A stretch of DNA of 64,000 bases, taken from Planctomycetota bacterium (GTDB taxonomy: Bacteria; Planctomycetota; UBA1135; GCA-002686595). The stretch is taken from the NCBI GenBank assembly GCA_029250885.1, contig JAQXEK010000001.1, forward strand, positions 186,001-250,000, read 5' to 3'. Under the pieces are notes generated by a model, which was not told the origin of the DNA, searched no databases, and saw nothing but the letters and a program-made list of their open reading frames with translations. Position numbers and translations under genes: made by a program. Positions 52,538-60,899 of the stretch are shown here, piece after piece (position 1 is the first letter of the stretch; every line of letters begins with the position of its first letter).

Positions 52538-52632
52538 AGAAGACTAGCGGCAGCCTGCAAAGAAAACCCTTCTTCAGCAAAGTTGCTGGGATTAGATTCA
52601 GAGCGCAGTGCCGCCGACGCGCCTAGTCTTTT
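52538..52632. ncRNA. Nested stem structure in an intergenic region, candidate structured RNA or terminator
   Basis: AAGACTAG (52540-52547) pairs with CTAGTCTT (52623-52630); CGGCA (52548-52552) with TGCCG (52609-52613); CTGC (52555-52558) with GCAG (52605-52608); inside, CAGCA (52575-52579) pairs with TGCTG (52584-52588) around AAGT. This gives ~17 bp of outer stem in order, plus an inner hairpin, ending in TTTT on the + strand. It fills the gap between the DUF455 and lipoprotein genes, 30 bases before the next ATG. It matches no RNA family I know. Confidence 0.4.
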
Positions 52633-52662
52633 GCACAGGGTGTTTGCGTTCGTGGTTAGACT

Positions 52663-54102
52663 ATGCATATGACGAACCGATTTACCTTCACTGGCATGTT
52701 TCTACCCAGCGCAGTTCTGTCTGCGTGCCTAAGCCTTGGTGCATGCGGCGGTCCCGAGCCCGATCCGATTGCCTACGGGCCTAGCCATGCGGACAGTACT
52801 TCGCCCGTTCTCGTTATTGGTATGGATGGTCTGGAGTGGGATATTATGGTCCCTCTGTTGCAAGGCGGAGAGCTGCCGCATATGGCTAGCTTGATGGAGC
52901 GTGGCTCCTATGGCTTGTTTGGCACGATGCACCCGACCTGGTCGCCTCGAATCTGGACCACGGTCGCCACCGGAAAGAATCCGGCTCAGCACGGAATCCT
53001 CGACTTCGTTCACTACGATGAGGACCGTACACCTCTTGCGCTCTACACCAGCGAGGATCGCAAGACCAAGGCCTGGTGGAACATCCTAAGTGACGCAGGA
53101 GTCGTCAACGACACCATCGGTTATTGGATGACCTTCCCTGTGGAGCCCGTCGACGGTGTGATGGTTGCGCAAACCAATGCGCCTGTTGGGGATGGTGGGC
53201 CCAGCAAGGGTCTTTTGCGTGAGGGAGTCCCGGCCCAGGTCTTTCCCGCTTCCATGGAGCAGCAGGTATTCGCCACGATGCAAGCCCAGGAGAAAGAGCT
53301 CGACGGGACGATCGAGCGCATCTTCGGTAAGCCCAACCTTTTCGACGGGGAGGCCCGCAAGCGCTGGGACGACTGCCGTTGGGCGTTTCGCGCAGACTCG
53401 ACCTACTTAGCGATCGCCCTCGAGCGGGCCGAGGCTGGGCCGGCACCGCTGACCTCCGTGTACTTCGGTGGGACAGACGTCGTAGGGCATCGGTTCTTTG
53501 CCGCCTACCAACCTGAGCCCTTCGGATTCTTAAAGAGCAGCGATGAGGTCAAGAGTTTCCAAGACGTTATCCCTGCTTACTACCGCTATATGGACAGCGT
53601 ACTTGGCGAGTTGATTGCGGCTTGGCCCGAGGACACCACCGTGTTGCTCGTATCCGACCACGGCATGGTTTCTCAGCATGAGAAGATCGAACAGCTTGCT
53701 CAATACGGAGCCGAAGGTGCGGAAAAGTCAAAGTACAGCCATACGGGTGGGCATGGAAAGGCCGAGCCCGGAGTTGTGATTGCCGCTGGTCCCCTAATCC
53801 GAAATGAGGGCGCAGGCTTTCGGCCGGAATCCTTCTCGCGTCAAGGACTGGAAACCCACGGGACCGTGGTGGATCTCTGCCCTACCCTGCTCACTATATT
53901 TGGAGTCCCCGCTGGTCAGGACATGGTTGGCAAGACTATGTCCAGTGTACTTGTGGAGCGGGTCAAGGCCTTGCCTCGAATCCCGACCCACGACGATGCC
54001 GCTTGGCTGGATTCGCGCTCCAAAACTGGCATCCAACCAGTGGACTCAAGCGGACGGATCGATCAGCTAGAAAACCTTGGCTACCTCGATGGCAAGGAGT
54101 AA
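52663..54102 (+). CDS. Type I phosphodiesterase/nucleotide pyrophosphatase-like lipoprotein
   Basis: ATG 52663 or 52669 starts a lipoprotein signal ending SLGAC (Cys28). The 479-residue protein has alkaline phosphatase superfamily motifs: VLVIGMDGLEWDIM (metal Asp55), MHPTWSPRIWTTVATG with the likely nucleophile Thr92, YFGGTDVVGHRF (metal Asp and His), VLLVSDHGM (metal Asp-His) and GGHGKAEPGV. Thr as nucleophile points to phosphodiester or phosphonate hydrolysis, as in the NPP group, not sulfate. The C-terminus IDQLENLGYLDGKE is like that of the sulfatase-like lipoprotein at 46408-47721. It overlaps the acetyltransferase gene by 14 bases. Confidence 0.88.
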   Translation: MHMTNRFTFTGMFLPSAVLSACLSLGACGGPEPDPIAYGPSHADSTSPVLVIGMDGLEWDIMVPLLQGGELPHMASLMERGSYGLFGTMHPTWSPRIWTTVATGKNPAQHGILDFVHYDEDRTPLALYTSEDRKTKAWWNILSDAGVVNDTIGYWMTFPVEPVDGVMVAQTNAPVGDGGPSKGLLREGVPAQVFPASMEQQVFATMQAQEKELDGTIERIFGKPNLFDGEARKRWDDCRWAFRADSTYLAIALERAEAGPAPLTSVYFGGTDVVGHRFFAAYQPEPFGFLKSSDEVKSFQDVIPAYYRYMDSVLGELIAAWPEDTTVLLVSDHGMVSQHEKIEQLAQYGAEGAEKSKYSHTGGHGKAEPGVVIAAGPLIRNEGAGFRPESFSRQGLETHGTVVDLCPTLLTIFGVPAGQDMVGKTMSSVLVERVKALPRIPTHDDAAWLDSRSKTGIQPVDSSGRIDQLENLGYLDGKE

Positions 54103-54637
54103 GGACGGGTCGATTCGGTCCGCTTGCCAGGGGGATCTCGAGTCCATTCTCGAGATCCTTAATCTGGAGATCCTCACGTCCGCGAGTAATTTCCATTGGG
54201 AGCCAAGGGCGCTTGCGGAACTGGAGCAGGAGTGGGTGGCTGCCCAAGGGAGCTATCCCTGGCTCGTGTTCGAGCATGACGGGGTCTTAGGCGGCTTTGC
54301 CAAAGCCAGCGCTTTTCGTTCGAAGCAGGCCTATGGCTGGACGGCTGAGGTGACGATCTATCTCGCCCCGCTGGCCCGGGGGCAAGGGCTAGGGCAGGTT
54401 CTCTACAAGGCCCTATTGGAAGAGCTGAAGCTGCGCGGATTCCACCTTGCGATTGGGGCGATTACTAGGCCAAATGCAGCAAGTGAGAGCCTGCACAGCA
54501 GCCTGGGATTCCGCCAGATTGGCGTACTTCCTGAGGTCGGTTGGAAGATGGGCGCCTGGCACGATGTGAGCTATTGGGCGAAGCAGCTCAACGATGGACC
54601 CGCTGACGACCGGCTGCTTCCAGAGCCTAGAGCCTAG
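54089..54637 (+). CDS. GNAT acetyltransferase, phosphinothricin acetyltransferase-like
   Basis: ATG 54089 overlaps the upstream gene by 14 bases; TTG 54077 is an alternative. The ~182-residue protein has SIRSACQGDLESILEILN at the start, then VTIYLAPLARGQGLGQVLYKALLEEL, whose RGQGLG is the acetyl-CoA phosphate loop, and ITRPNAASESLHSSLGFRQIGVLPEVGWKMGAWHDVSYW. These strings are those of the Pat/Bar/YncA group, which N-acetylates small amines such as methionine sulfoximine or sulfone analogues. The native substrate is unknown. The stop overlaps the convergent response-regulator stop by 4 bases. Confidence 0.88.
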   Translation: MARSKDGSIRSACQGDLESILEILNLEILTSASNFHWEPRALAELEQEWVAAQGSYPWLVFEHDGVLGGFAKASAFRSKQAYGWTAEVTIYLAPLARGQGLGQVLYKALLEELKLRGFHLAIGAITRPNAASESLHSSLGFRQIGVLPEVGWKMGAWHDVSYWAKQLNDGPADDRLLPEPRA

Positions 54638-55860
54638 TTTAGCTTTGCGCGCCTCCCGTCAGGTTGGCATTTGGTGGCTGGCTGCGGGCTCTCGGGCTTG
54701 AGGAGGGTCAGCTTCTTTGGGTCTGGAGTGTGCGCTGAGGGCACCAGGGTGTCGGAGAGGGACAAGCGCACGTCTTCGAACTCATCGAAGCTCGCTTCTA
54801 AGGCATCGACAACGGCAGGGTCGAAATGCAGGGCACGCTCACTGAGGACGTGGTCCAGCGCGCGTTCGATAGGCCAAGCTTGCTTGTAGCTGCGCGCGCT
54901 CGTCAAGGCGTCCCAGACATCGGCTAGGGCCGCGATTCGGGCTGTGCGGGGGATGTTCTTGCCTGCCAATCCATAGGGGTATCCGCGACCATCCCAGCGC
55001 TCGTGGTGAGCTAGGGCAATCTCCCTTGCAGGCCTAAGCGACTCGATGCCATCTAGAATTCGGCCTCCTGCCAGGGTGTGCTGTTGGACCTGCTTGAACT
55101 CGGCTGGATTTAATGGGCCACGTCTCGTGAGCAGCTCGGCGGGCACGGCTATTTTCCCGACGTCGTGTAGAGTTGCCGACATGCCGAGGTCGTCCGCCTC
55201 CTCCGCAGTATCCCCAAGGCGCATGGCCAGGATAGAGGTGTACCGGCAGACCCGCTGGATATGCCTCCCCATGTCTCGCTCACTGTTTTCTGCCGCCTGG
55301 GCGAGGACTAAGATGGTCTCACGGTGAGCTGACTTCTCTGCGGCTAGCGCGTCGTCGAGCCTGCCTAGGGTGGCCTGCAGTCGAAGGGTGCGCTCTCCGG
55401 CAAGACGCTCGAAGTGGTAGCGATCTTGGGTCAGGCGCGACCTTAGACTCTGCTTCTCGAGGGCTAACTCGACGGAGAGCACCAGGTCAGAGATCTCCAA
55501 GGGTTTCATCAGGAAGTCATCCGCTCCCCTGCGCATGGCTTTCCTAGCCGTGTCAAGCTCCCCCGCGCCGGTCATTAGAACGAAACCGACATTCTTGTCC
55601 TGTTCCCTGATTTGGCTGAGGAGGTCAAGGCCGCTCCGCCCAGGCATCCTAATGTCACTGATGATGCACTGGAACGCGCCGGTCTTAAACATGGCTAGGG
55701 CCATGTCAGCCGAGGCCCTTCGTGTGACATGGCACCCACTACGAGCGAGTACACGCTCGAGTAAGTCAAGGATGGCGGGCTCATCGTCGACGATGAGGAC
55801 TTTGGCGCCCTTTAGCAGGGCGCAGGGAGGGAAGTTGGAGTCGCTGGTGGGGGTAGTCAT
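54634..55860 (-). CDS. Response regulator with HD-GYP domain (cyclic-di-GMP phosphodiesterase type)
   Basis: The 408-residue protein has a receiver domain (20-135: acidic pocket Asp25-Asp26, phospho-acceptor Asp69 in IISDIRMPG, and Lys119). A coiled linker (140-190) leads to an HD-GYP domain with His200, HDVGKI at 232-237, HHERWDGRGYP at 285-295 and ADVWDALTS. All metal-binding and GYP residues are present, so c-di-GMP hydrolysis is expected. About 60 C-terminal residues are Pro/Lys-rich and probably disordered. No partner kinase is adjacent. C-di-GMP commonly controls exopolysaccharide, but a link to the locus at the window start is speculative. Confidence 0.93.
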   Translation of the reverse strand: MTTPTSDSNFPPCALLKGAKVLIVDDEPAILDLLERVLARSGCHVTRRASADMALAMFKTGAFQCIISDIRMPGRSGLDLLSQIREQDKNVGFVLMTGAGELDTARKAMRRGADDFLMKPLEISDLVLSVELALEKQSLRSRLTQDRYHFERLAGERTLRLQATLGRLDDALAAEKSAHRETILVLAQAAENSERDMGRHIQRVCRYTSILAMRLGDTAEEADDLGMSATLHDVGKIAVPAELLTRRGPLNPAEFKQVQQHTLAGGRILDGIESLRPAREIALAHHERWDGRGYPYGLAGKNIPRTARIAALADVWDALTSARSYKQAWPIERALDHVLSERALHFDPAVVDALEASFDEFEDVRLSLSDTLVPSAHTPDPKKLTLLKPESPQPATKCQPDGRRAKLN

Positions 55861-55899
55861 GTTTGCCTCTTTTTGGGGGATAACAGAATCCTAGATCAC

Positions 55900-55938
55900 A
55901 AAAAGAGTCGACTCCAGCTTAGGTCGGGGCCGGAGTCG
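55900..55938 (-). terminator. Intrinsic terminator for the membrane-anchored unknown gene
   Basis: On the minus strand, CGACTCC and GGAGTCG pair over a 16-base loop, followed by ACTCTTTTTG. A second GGGGG/CCCCC hairpin lies just before it at 55946-55968. It lies downstream of the gene ending at 56044 and upstream of the response regulator. Confidence 0.65.
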
Positions 55939-56043
55939 CCTTCGCTGGGGGGAAAGTCGCCCCCTAGGTCATATTTGGGAAACGGTAGGCCCTGTCCAGC
56001 GTCAGACCCGCCTTGCCCCTACATTATTTGTCAAAGGGCCTGC

Positions 56044-57231
56044 CTAATCGCCCCCTTCAGACGTCTTGCCATCCCCGAGAGGTTGGCCATCCTTGAGGTC
56101 GGATTTGAGTTGCTCTTCAACCCAAGCCTGCAGGGACAGCAAGTTAGCGTTGATTGCCAGGCTTGACGAACCTTGTATGACCTCGAAGAGGAGCTCTAGG
56201 TCTTGCTCACCTAGGGTTGCCGACAGACGGTCGCCGAGCTGTTCAAAGCCAGCGGCGACCTCAGCCACGTCCTCCTTAGTCAGGCCACTGATTTCGATAC
56301 GCACCGTCATATCCGCGCCCACGAATCCAATTCCCGTGGTGGCATGGGAAAAGGGAGTGTTGAGCCAATCGAGCTCGGCAGGAGTTAGAGGGTTCTCCAC
56401 CGAGCTCAATGCCTCGGCAAAGGTGGTGGCCAAATCGAGCCGAGGGGAGTCTCGCAGGACGCAGGAGATCAGCCAACGTTTGCGAAGTTGCTCAAGGTGT
56501 AACCGCAGCTCGGACTCAGCAGGTGGGCCGGGCTCGTCTTCATAGGCAGTCCTGTCGAGGAGCCATTGGAGCGCCTCTTGGTTATTTGACAGAAAAAGGG
56601 TGTCGTGCTGGAAGCCGATGAACCCATTGTCGGGCTCGCTTTCATCTGCGGAGCTCTCGCTGGAGGCTTCCCAAATTTCAAAGCCCTCATGATCGTGTGT
56701 CGTCCATGCCCTGTCCATGGCATGACTTTTAATGAGCCACTTCAGTCCCCTTGAGCCAGAAGAGAGATTTATGCCAAAGGACTTGGTCAGTTCCGTGCCG
56801 TTGTCTTCGGCAATAAGAGTCATGGAGGAAGGCAAGAATGAGATGATCTCCTCCACGTCTTCCGTCCCAAAGTCCTTGATGCCATCGAGCAGCTCTTCAA
56901 AGGCCTCGCGATCCTCGGGAGCCAAGTCGGCCGGATCTATTTTGCCGACTACCTGAATCAGCTCTACCGCGAGCTCCTTGGCGCCAACATCCTGACTGAG
57001 TGCATCCATGTGCATGACAAAGACCGTGTCCTCGCCAAGCATGTGGTCGGTGGGGATCTGATCCCCAGGCCCGAGGAAATAACGCAAACCGAGGTACCCG
57101 CCAATTGCAGTCAAGAGCATCAATACTGCGCACCCGCAACCACAAGTCATCAGGGTCTTTAGGCCCTTCGAGCGAGTAGGGGCCGGGGGCGCGGGTAGCG
57201 GAGCATTGTCGAAGGCCTTGGAGTCTTTCAT
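56044..57231 (-). CDS. Membrane-anchored protein with large extracytoplasmic domain, unknown function
   Basis: The 395-residue protein has a Pro-rich cytoplasmic N-terminus (10-20), a Cys-rich membrane helix (about 28-52, CGCGCAVLMLLTAIGGYLGLR) and a ~340-residue outer domain. The order of beta strands and helices (DTVFVMHMDAL, FLPSSMTLIAEDN, GFIGFQHDTLFLSNNQEAL, VGADMTVRIEISGL) resembles DUF3352-like duplicated domains common in planctomycetes and cyanobacteria, but I do not recognise it firmly. The C-terminus is acidic. It stands alone, with a terminator downstream and the divergent ABC transporter gene upstream. Confidence 0.72.
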   Translation of the reverse strand: MKDSKAFDNAPLPAPPAPTRSKGLKTLMTCGCGCAVLMLLTAIGGYLGLRYFLGPGDQIPTDHMLGEDTVFVMHMDALSQDVGAKELAVELIQVVGKIDPADLAPEDREAFEELLDGIKDFGTEDVEEIISFLPSSMTLIAEDNGTELTKSFGINLSSGSRGLKWLIKSHAMDRAWTTHDHEGFEIWEASSESSADESEPDNGFIGFQHDTLFLSNNQEALQWLLDRTAYEDEPGPPAESELRLHLEQLRKRWLISCVLRDSPRLDLATTFAEALSSVENPLTPAELDWLNTPFSHATTGIGFVGADMTVRIEISGLTKEDVAEVAAGFEQLGDRLSATLGEQDLELLFEVIQGSSSLAINANLLSLQAWVEEQLKSDLKDGQPLGDGKTSEGGD

Positions 57232-57390
57232 GGGGCAAAGTCTAGTTTGGGCGCTAAGTGGGTGCCACGGGTTTCAGTTTGATTAGATTGGAAGTTTAAG
57301 CTTCATTCGAAGTGATCTGGACAATCTTGCTACTCGCCCTTCATGATGGAGCCTTACCAGCGTCCGAGTCGTCGCCCTATTTTCAAGTCT

Positions 57391-58146
57391 ATGTCATTGC
57401 CCGCCCTGTCCGTTTCCAATCTCTACCACTTCGTCGGTCCTAAACGAGCCCGACAATCGGTCCTAGAAGACGTCAGCTTCCAGATCGCCCAGGGCGAGTT
57501 CCTTTGTGTGATGGGGCCTAGTGGTTCAGGCAAGTCGACCCTATTGCACCTAGCAGCGGGCCTCGATAGCCCCGAGGCCGGGTCCATTGAACTGGCGGGT
57601 GCCGAGCTGTCTGCTTCCGCGCCTGCCAGCCGGACCCTGGCCCGCCGAAACGGCATTGGCTACGTCTTTCAGTTCTTCAACCTGCTCCCAAACTTAACTG
57701 TGATGGAGAATGTTGGCCTGCCCTTGGCGATTCGTGGGATGGCGAGCGCGGCTCAAAAGGCCCGCTGCCAGGACCTTCTTGACCGGTTTGGGATTGGCAA
57801 CCGCGGGGGTGCCTTTCCCCACGAGCTCAGTGGCGGAGAGATGCAGCGGGTCTCTATCGCCAGGGCCCTTGCCGGCGACCAGCCCCTACTGCTTTGCGAC
57901 GAGCCAACGGGTAACCTGAGTCAACAGGCTGGGCTTGAGATTATGGAGACCCTGCGGGGCGTCTGTGAGAACGATGGGAAGAGCGTCCTGCTCGTGACTC
58001 ACAATCCACGGGATGCCACCTACTCGGATCGCGTGCTCTTCCTTGTGGATGGCGGCCTCTCCCCGGCCAATGAGCTTAAACGCCGTGGCGATCAGCCTAT
58101 CCCTGTGGATGAGGTCCACAAGGCCTTGAATGAGCTTGGGATCTAG
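57391..58146 (+). CDS. ABC transporter ATP-binding protein, LolD/MacB-like
   Basis: ATG 57391 starts a 251-residue ATPase (a 16-residue upstream extension to 57343 looks non-coding). Walker A is GPSGSGKST (42-50), the Q-loop is YVFQFFNLLPNLT, the signature is LSGGEMQRVSIARAL, Walker B is LLLCDEPTGNLS, and the switch His is in LVTHNPRD. The FQxFNLLPxLTxxENV string is typical of the LolD/MacB/FtsE group, which drives lipoprotein release or other mechanotransmission systems. The FtsX-type permease gene starts 2 bases after its stop. Confidence 0.94.
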   Translation: MSLPALSVSNLYHFVGPKRARQSVLEDVSFQIAQGEFLCVMGPSGSGKSTLLHLAAGLDSPEAGSIELAGAELSASAPASRTLARRNGIGYVFQFFNLLPNLTVMENVGLPLAIRGMASAAQKARCQDLLDRFGIGNRGGAFPHELSGGEMQRVSIARALAGDQPLLLCDEPTGNLSQQAGLEIMETLRGVCENDGKSVLLVTHNPRDATYSDRVLFLVDGGLSPANELKRRGDQPIPVDEVHKALNELGI

Positions 58147-58148
58147 TT

Positions 58149-60785
58149 ATGGGCTTCGCATCAACTGTCATCTACGGCAGCCTTCGCCGGCGCCCGGGAC
58201 GAACGCTCTTCTCTGTTTTTGGCGTAGCTCTGGGCATCGCCATCGTGATCGCCATCTACACCGTGGACTACAACACAGTGCTGAGCATCGGCCAACAACG
58301 CACGGGTAAACAGCAGGACTGGGCCGCTGACTTAGAGGTACAACCTGTGGACAGCCTGGGGGACCCGAACGAGGCCCTTGCCGGTATCGAAGGTGTGCAG
58401 CGCACCACAGCGGTCTTCAAGTCTTCGGTCGAAGTTTACGGTCAAGGTACGGCGGGAGCATCGGATGAGACCGCTCGTCAAAAGGTTACAGTCATCTCTC
58501 TCGAGGCCGAGCGTGCTCCCTCGATGGGGCTCTATGTTCTAGAGCGAGGCCAGTCCATGCGTACCGGCGAGCGTGACGTCTTGATTGGACGCTCGATCGC
58601 GGAGAAGCTCGGGCTTGACGTTGGCGATACCATGATGATTGCCAAGCCCCGACGTGCTCCGCGTAAGGATTGCATCGACGGAGAGCTTGTCGCCGTAAAG
58701 ACCCGCGGCGCGGCCACGGTAGGGGATCCCTTCGTGGTGAGCGGGATTCTTTCCTACATGGACCTTGGTCGAACATCTGGCGGCGCCATTTGCATCATTG
58801 ATTTTGTGTCCGGATCGGAGCTGTTTAAGGAGCAGTTTGTACGTCCGAGCTATTGGGTCGAGCGTGATCCAGATGTGGATTTAGAGTCTCTGCGTGCGGG
58901 TCTCGGTCAAAGTTTCTCCTACAACGTCAGAGAGGGAAGCGTCGTGGGCCAGCAGTCCGACGAGCGGGCATTCCGCAATGGTGTTCGCTTGGCAGGCCTA
59001 ATGGCCCTAGCCCTCGGGCTCTTTGTCATCTTTCACACTCTTTCCATGTCCCTTGTGGAGCGGGTCCGCGAGGTTGGAGTTCTCTCTGCCCTTGGGGCGA
59101 CTCGACCCCAAATTCTACGGGTCTTTTTTGGCGAGGCGATAGTGATCTCCGTACTTGCTGGCATCGTGGGCCTGTCGGGCGGACTCCTGCTGGCATGGCA
59201 GATGCTTGAACATTCGATCTCATCCCTCGGCATTACGGATGTGGTCCGCGGTAGATTCGAGGTGCCCTGGGCCGAGTCCTTAGGCCTGTCCGGCCTTGGC
59301 ATGGGCATCGCCCTCTTGGGGTCCGTTTTTCCCATGCTGCGAGCTAAAGATTCCGAGACGGTTCGGGCCTTGCGTGGTGAGGACTTGGAGGTTCGTGGCC
59401 AGACCCATCGCGGTTTTCATTTCTTTCTTGCTGTCTTGCTCTTCGCCGTCTTGCCCGTGGTGTTCTTCACCTTGGTCCCCCTAGTTGGCGAGGGAGGAAA
59501 GGAGCTCCTTAGCGTCGTCTTCCTTGGCATTGCCGTCATGTCCCTGTTGATCTGTACTCCCTTGGTTGTCCCCGGGTTTATGGCCATCTTGGCCAAGTTG
59601 ATCTCTATCCCCTTGGTGCGGCTATCTCCATTCTCTGGATTGCTGGCGGCTCGGTCGATCGGTAGAAATCCAACTCGAATTGCGGCCTCGGTTGCGGCAA
59701 TCGCTTTGGTTACGGCGGCGTTCGTGGGCCTCCGGGGCTTGACCAGCAGCCTCTATTACGAGACGAAGGACTGGGCTTCGGAATCTGTGGAGAAGAAGAT
59801 TTGGATCTCTGGCTTATTAGACACGGAGTGGCGCCCTATTGCGGAAGCGCTGCGCCAGGAGTTCGACGTGCTGGGCGTGGAGCCTAACGCGACTCGGATC
59901 CAGGCTCCCTTTCGCATTGTCGGCATTCCGTTGGAGGAGGCTGGGAACTACGGCCCCCTAGCCGACGACAAGTTACTGATGAGCGATTTTGCCGGGATGA
60001 ATGGAATCTTGGTTACGTCGCGGGTCGCAAGCCAGCGCGGGCTGAAGGTCAACGACGTTGTGCCCATTGCGACCCCGAGCCAGGGTGTGAAGAGCTTCCG
60101 GGTCTTGGCGATCACAGACGCCTATGGGTACTTTGCTGATCCCCACGAGCGAGCTTACGGGGTGATTGCCGACAAGCACATGGCGAGCCTTTTCTGCCTA
60201 GATACGGACACAGCCACGGGTTTGGCTGTACGCCTGAAGAGTTCAGATGATCTCGACAAGACAATGGTGGGAATAGCCAAGGTGACCCGAGCCTTTTTCG
60301 GCGAGAGCTCGCCGCAAGCTAGCGCGCTTGACTTCTCTTCGGGGAGTGACATCCGGCGCCACGAGCTACACGATATTACGCGGGACTTCATCGTCTTTGA
60401 CCTAGTGATCTTTTTGACGCTGCTGATCGCTGGAACAGGTGTACTTAATGGCCAACTTCTCTCGGCAATGGAGCGTGTAAAGGAGCTCGGCGTGTTGCGC
60501 GCCCTAGGGGCCAGTGGCAAGCAGATCCGCAACTCGGTACTGCTTGAGTCCGTGGTCATTGGTGCCGCGGGAAGCGTGATCGGTGTTTTGATCGGCTTCG
60601 GTTTGGTGTTCATCTTGGTTGACGCCCTTAAGATCCTCTCGGGGCTTGATCTGCCCAGGCCCGGCATCGAATTTACTTATCTGCTTGCGGCAATCGGTTC
60701 GTTCCTTGTGACGATTGTGGCGGGCCTCTACCCGATCTGGCGTATGAACCGAATGGATCCAGTCAAGGCGGTTCGCACCGGCTAG
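58149..60785 (+). CDS. FtsX-like ABC permease with two FtsX domains
   Basis: The 878-residue protein has an N-terminal helix (~18-38, FSVFGVALGIAIVIAIYT), a MacB-type periplasmic domain (~45-275), FtsX domain 1 (~285-415) with MSLVERVREVGVLSALGATRPQI, extra helices (~430-550), a second periplasmic domain (~560-745) and FtsX domain 2 (~755-875) with ERVKELGVLRALGASGKQI and WRMNRMDPVKAVR at the end. The duplicated E-x-GxLxALGA motif at each coupling helix is diagnostic. With the upstream ATPase it forms one export or lipid/lipoprotein-handling system; being full-length, the permease could act as a homodimer or as a single chain. Substrate unknown. Confidence 0.93.
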   Translation: MGFASTVIYGSLRRRPGRTLFSVFGVALGIAIVIAIYTVDYNTVLSIGQQRTGKQQDWAADLEVQPVDSLGDPNEALAGIEGVQRTTAVFKSSVEVYGQGTAGASDETARQKVTVISLEAERAPSMGLYVLERGQSMRTGERDVLIGRSIAEKLGLDVGDTMMIAKPRRAPRKDCIDGELVAVKTRGAATVGDPFVVSGILSYMDLGRTSGGAICIIDFVSGSELFKEQFVRPSYWVERDPDVDLESLRAGLGQSFSYNVREGSVVGQQSDERAFRNGVRLAGLMALALGLFVIFHTLSMSLVERVREVGVLSALGATRPQILRVFFGEAIVISVLAGIVGLSGGLLLAWQMLEHSISSLGITDVVRGRFEVPWAESLGLSGLGMGIALLGSVFPMLRAKDSETVRALRGEDLEVRGQTHRGFHFFLAVLLFAVLPVVFFTLVPLVGEGGKELLSVVFLGIAVMSLLICTPLVVPGFMAILAKLISIPLVRLSPFSGLLAARSIGRNPTRIAASVAAIALVTAAFVGLRGLTSSLYYETKDWASESVEKKIWISGLLDTEWRPIAEALRQEFDVLGVEPNATRIQAPFRIVGIPLEEAGNYGPLADDKLLMSDFAGMNGILVTSRVASQRGLKVNDVVPIATPSQGVKSFRVLAITDAYGYFADPHERAYGVIADKHMASLFCLDTDTATGLAVRLKSSDDLDKTMVGIAKVTRAFFGESSPQASALDFSSGSDIRRHELHDITRDFIVFDLVIFLTLLIAGTGVLNGQLLSAMERVKELGVLRALGASGKQIRNSVLLESVVIGAAGSVIGVLIGFGLVFILVDALKILSGLDLPRPGIEFTYLLAAIGSFLVTIVAGLYPIWRMNRMDPVKAVRTG

Positions 60786-60899
60786 CCCCAATGCAAATGG
60801 GTCGCACGACCGTTACTGTCGCCTCAGTGGGGGTGGCGTATCTTTGGATCCTTCCCACATAGTGCTGCCGCCCCGGCGCAGCATGAAAGCGGAACGAGT

